Assembly: GCA_946547205.1 (NCBI GenBank)
Contig: CAMNPA010000087.1
Coordinates: 1-6,050, forward strand
DNA from: an uncultured Selenomonadales bacterium
GTDB lineage: Bacteria > Bacillota > Negativicutes > Selenomonadales > Selenomonadaceae
Direction of reading: 5' to 3'
DNA length: 6,050 bases
Below are positions 5,484 to 6,050 of this stretch, piece by piece. Each line of letters begins with the position of its first letter. Within the stretch, counting starts at the first letter, position 1. Below the pieces are notes generated by a model. It made no database searches, had not been told where the DNA came from, and saw only the letters and a program-made list of their open reading frames with translations. A program made the translations under genes and the position numbers.

Positions 5484-5562
5484 AAAAAATTAGGAGTGAG
5501 GAGTTAGGAGTGAGGAATTAAAAGCATCACCATTCAAACTCCTAACTCCTAATTCCTAATTA
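5484..5562 (-). terminator. Terminator-like hairpin plus T-run after argF
   Basis: On the minus strand, heptad palindrome 3 folds into a long hairpin followed directly by T6 (5489-5484). This is the only one of the three palindromes with a T-run. Only about 6 nt separate the T-run from the hisZ ribosome site, too little for a new promoter, so any termination must be partial if hisZ is read from argF. Confidence 0.4.
5488..5562. repeat. Heptad-repeat palindrome 3 (TTAGGAG/TGAGGAG units)
   Basis: The left arm (5490-5520) is TTAGGAG, TGAGGAG, TTAGGAG, TGAGGAA, TTA. The right arm (about 5537-5562) is the inverse: CTCCTAA, CTCCTAA, TTCCTAA, TTA. Pairing is good, with about one mismatch or wobble per heptad. 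The spacer contains AAAGCATCA (5521-5529), nearly the same as AAAGCGTCA in palindrome 2. The last three bases of the right arm (5560-5562) are the TAA stop of argF. Confidence 0.82.
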
Positions 5563-6050
5563 AACATCGCTCATTGTCAACGCCATGATAGCTTTTTGCG
5601 TGTGAAGTCGATTTTCAGCCTCGTCAAAGATAACGTGCGCATTGTCCTCTAAAACGTCGTCGGTGATTTCCTCGCCGCGATAAGCCGGCAAACAGTGCAG
5701 GACGATTGCATTTTTGCTGGCAAAGCTCAAAAGATTTTTGTTGACTTGATACGGCGCGAAAATTTTTTTGCGTGCGTCGTGTTCAGCTTCTTGTCCCATG
5801 CTCGCCCAAGTGTCCGTCGCGATGATGTCGGCGTCGCGAACAGCCTCAATCGGGTCTTGCGTCCACGAAAGTTTTGCACCGGTCTCTTCGGCGTCGGAAA
5901 GTGCGTTCTCGAAAACTTTTTGATTCGGCTTGTAATTTTCGGGCGTCGCAACGTTGAGCGTCATTCCGACTTTCGCCGCGCCGTAAAGATAAGAATTCGT
6001 CATGTTGTTGCCGTCGCCGACGTAAGCCATTTTCAACGCGCGGAAATTTT
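5560..6050 (-). CDS. argF: Ornithine carbamoyltransferase (C-terminal part)
   Basis: The last 162 residues; the start and the carbamoyl-phosphate-binding domain lie beyond the right edge. The enzyme joins carbamoyl phosphate and ornithine to give citrulline in arginine synthesis. The visible part is the ornithine-binding domain: MAYVGDGNNM, DTWASMGQE (Asp and SMG loop that contact ornithine), the catalytic HCLPAYRGEEIT segment with the conserved Cys, and FDEAENRLHTQKAIM near the end. SMG and HCLP separate it from aspartate carbamoyltransferase. A catabolic role (as in the arginine deiminase route) cannot be excluded from this fragment, but no arcA or arcC is near. The stop codon is the first triplet of heptad palindrome 3; hisZ follows on the same strand after 93 bp. 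Confidence 0.95.
   Translation of the reverse strand, partial: NFRALKMAYVGDGNNMTNSYLYGAAKVGMTLNVATPENYKPNQKVFENALSDAEETGAKLSWTQDPIEAVRDADIIATDTWASMGQEAEHDARKKIFAPYQVNKNLLSFASKNAIVLHCLPAYRGEEITDDVLEDNAHVIFDEAENRLHTQKAIMALTMSDV

Overview
The window reads as ordinary housekeeping chromosome of a mid-GC bacterium, most likely Bacillota and possibly a Negativicutes (Selenomonas- or Veillonella-like) lineage. That placement is an inference from three things: a HisZ-type histidine regulator, lipoprotein-type amino-acid binding proteins carrying the WNGLDIT variant, and an AMIN-domain amidase-like gene. No rRNA or other marker gene is present to confirm it. I see no phage, plasmid, CRISPR, tRNA or rRNA features.

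Layout from left to right. Positions 1-281 (minus) hold the start of a secreted AMIN-domain protein, cut by the window edge. Positions 370-1958 (minus) hold a polar amino-acid ABC transporter: a lipoprotein binding protein (1152-1958) transcribed ahead of its HisM/GlnP-type permease (370-1014). A good promoter lies at 2007-2035 and no ATPase gene is in view. Positions 2093-2623 (minus) hold ilvN, the regulatory subunit of acetolactate synthase. A second binding protein, a close paralogue of the first, runs the other way at 2772-3548 and has its own promoter but no transporter partners. The convergent gap 3549-3814 has no gene but contains a roughly 206-bp structured element with imperfect terminal inverted repeats and three internal hairpins. 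Positions 3815-6050 (minus) hold argF (3' part), hisZ and an HD-domain phosphohydrolase-like gene whose ATG overlaps the hisZ stop.

Functionally the window is about amino acids: uptake (two binding proteins, one permease), branched-chain synthesis control (IlvN), arginine synthesis (ArgF) and histidine synthesis control (HisZ).

The most unusual signal is non-coding. Three gaps between co-directional minus-strand genes (302-372, 1044-1123, 5488-5562) each contain a palindrome whose two arms are tandem 7-bp repeats. The heptad differs between copies (AGCTTTN, TTAGGAA, TKAGGAG) but the architecture is the same. Two copies share a loop motif, and two directly abut or supply the stop codon of the upstream gene. 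This looks like a family of dispersed heptad-repeat hairpins. I do not recognise it as a named family.
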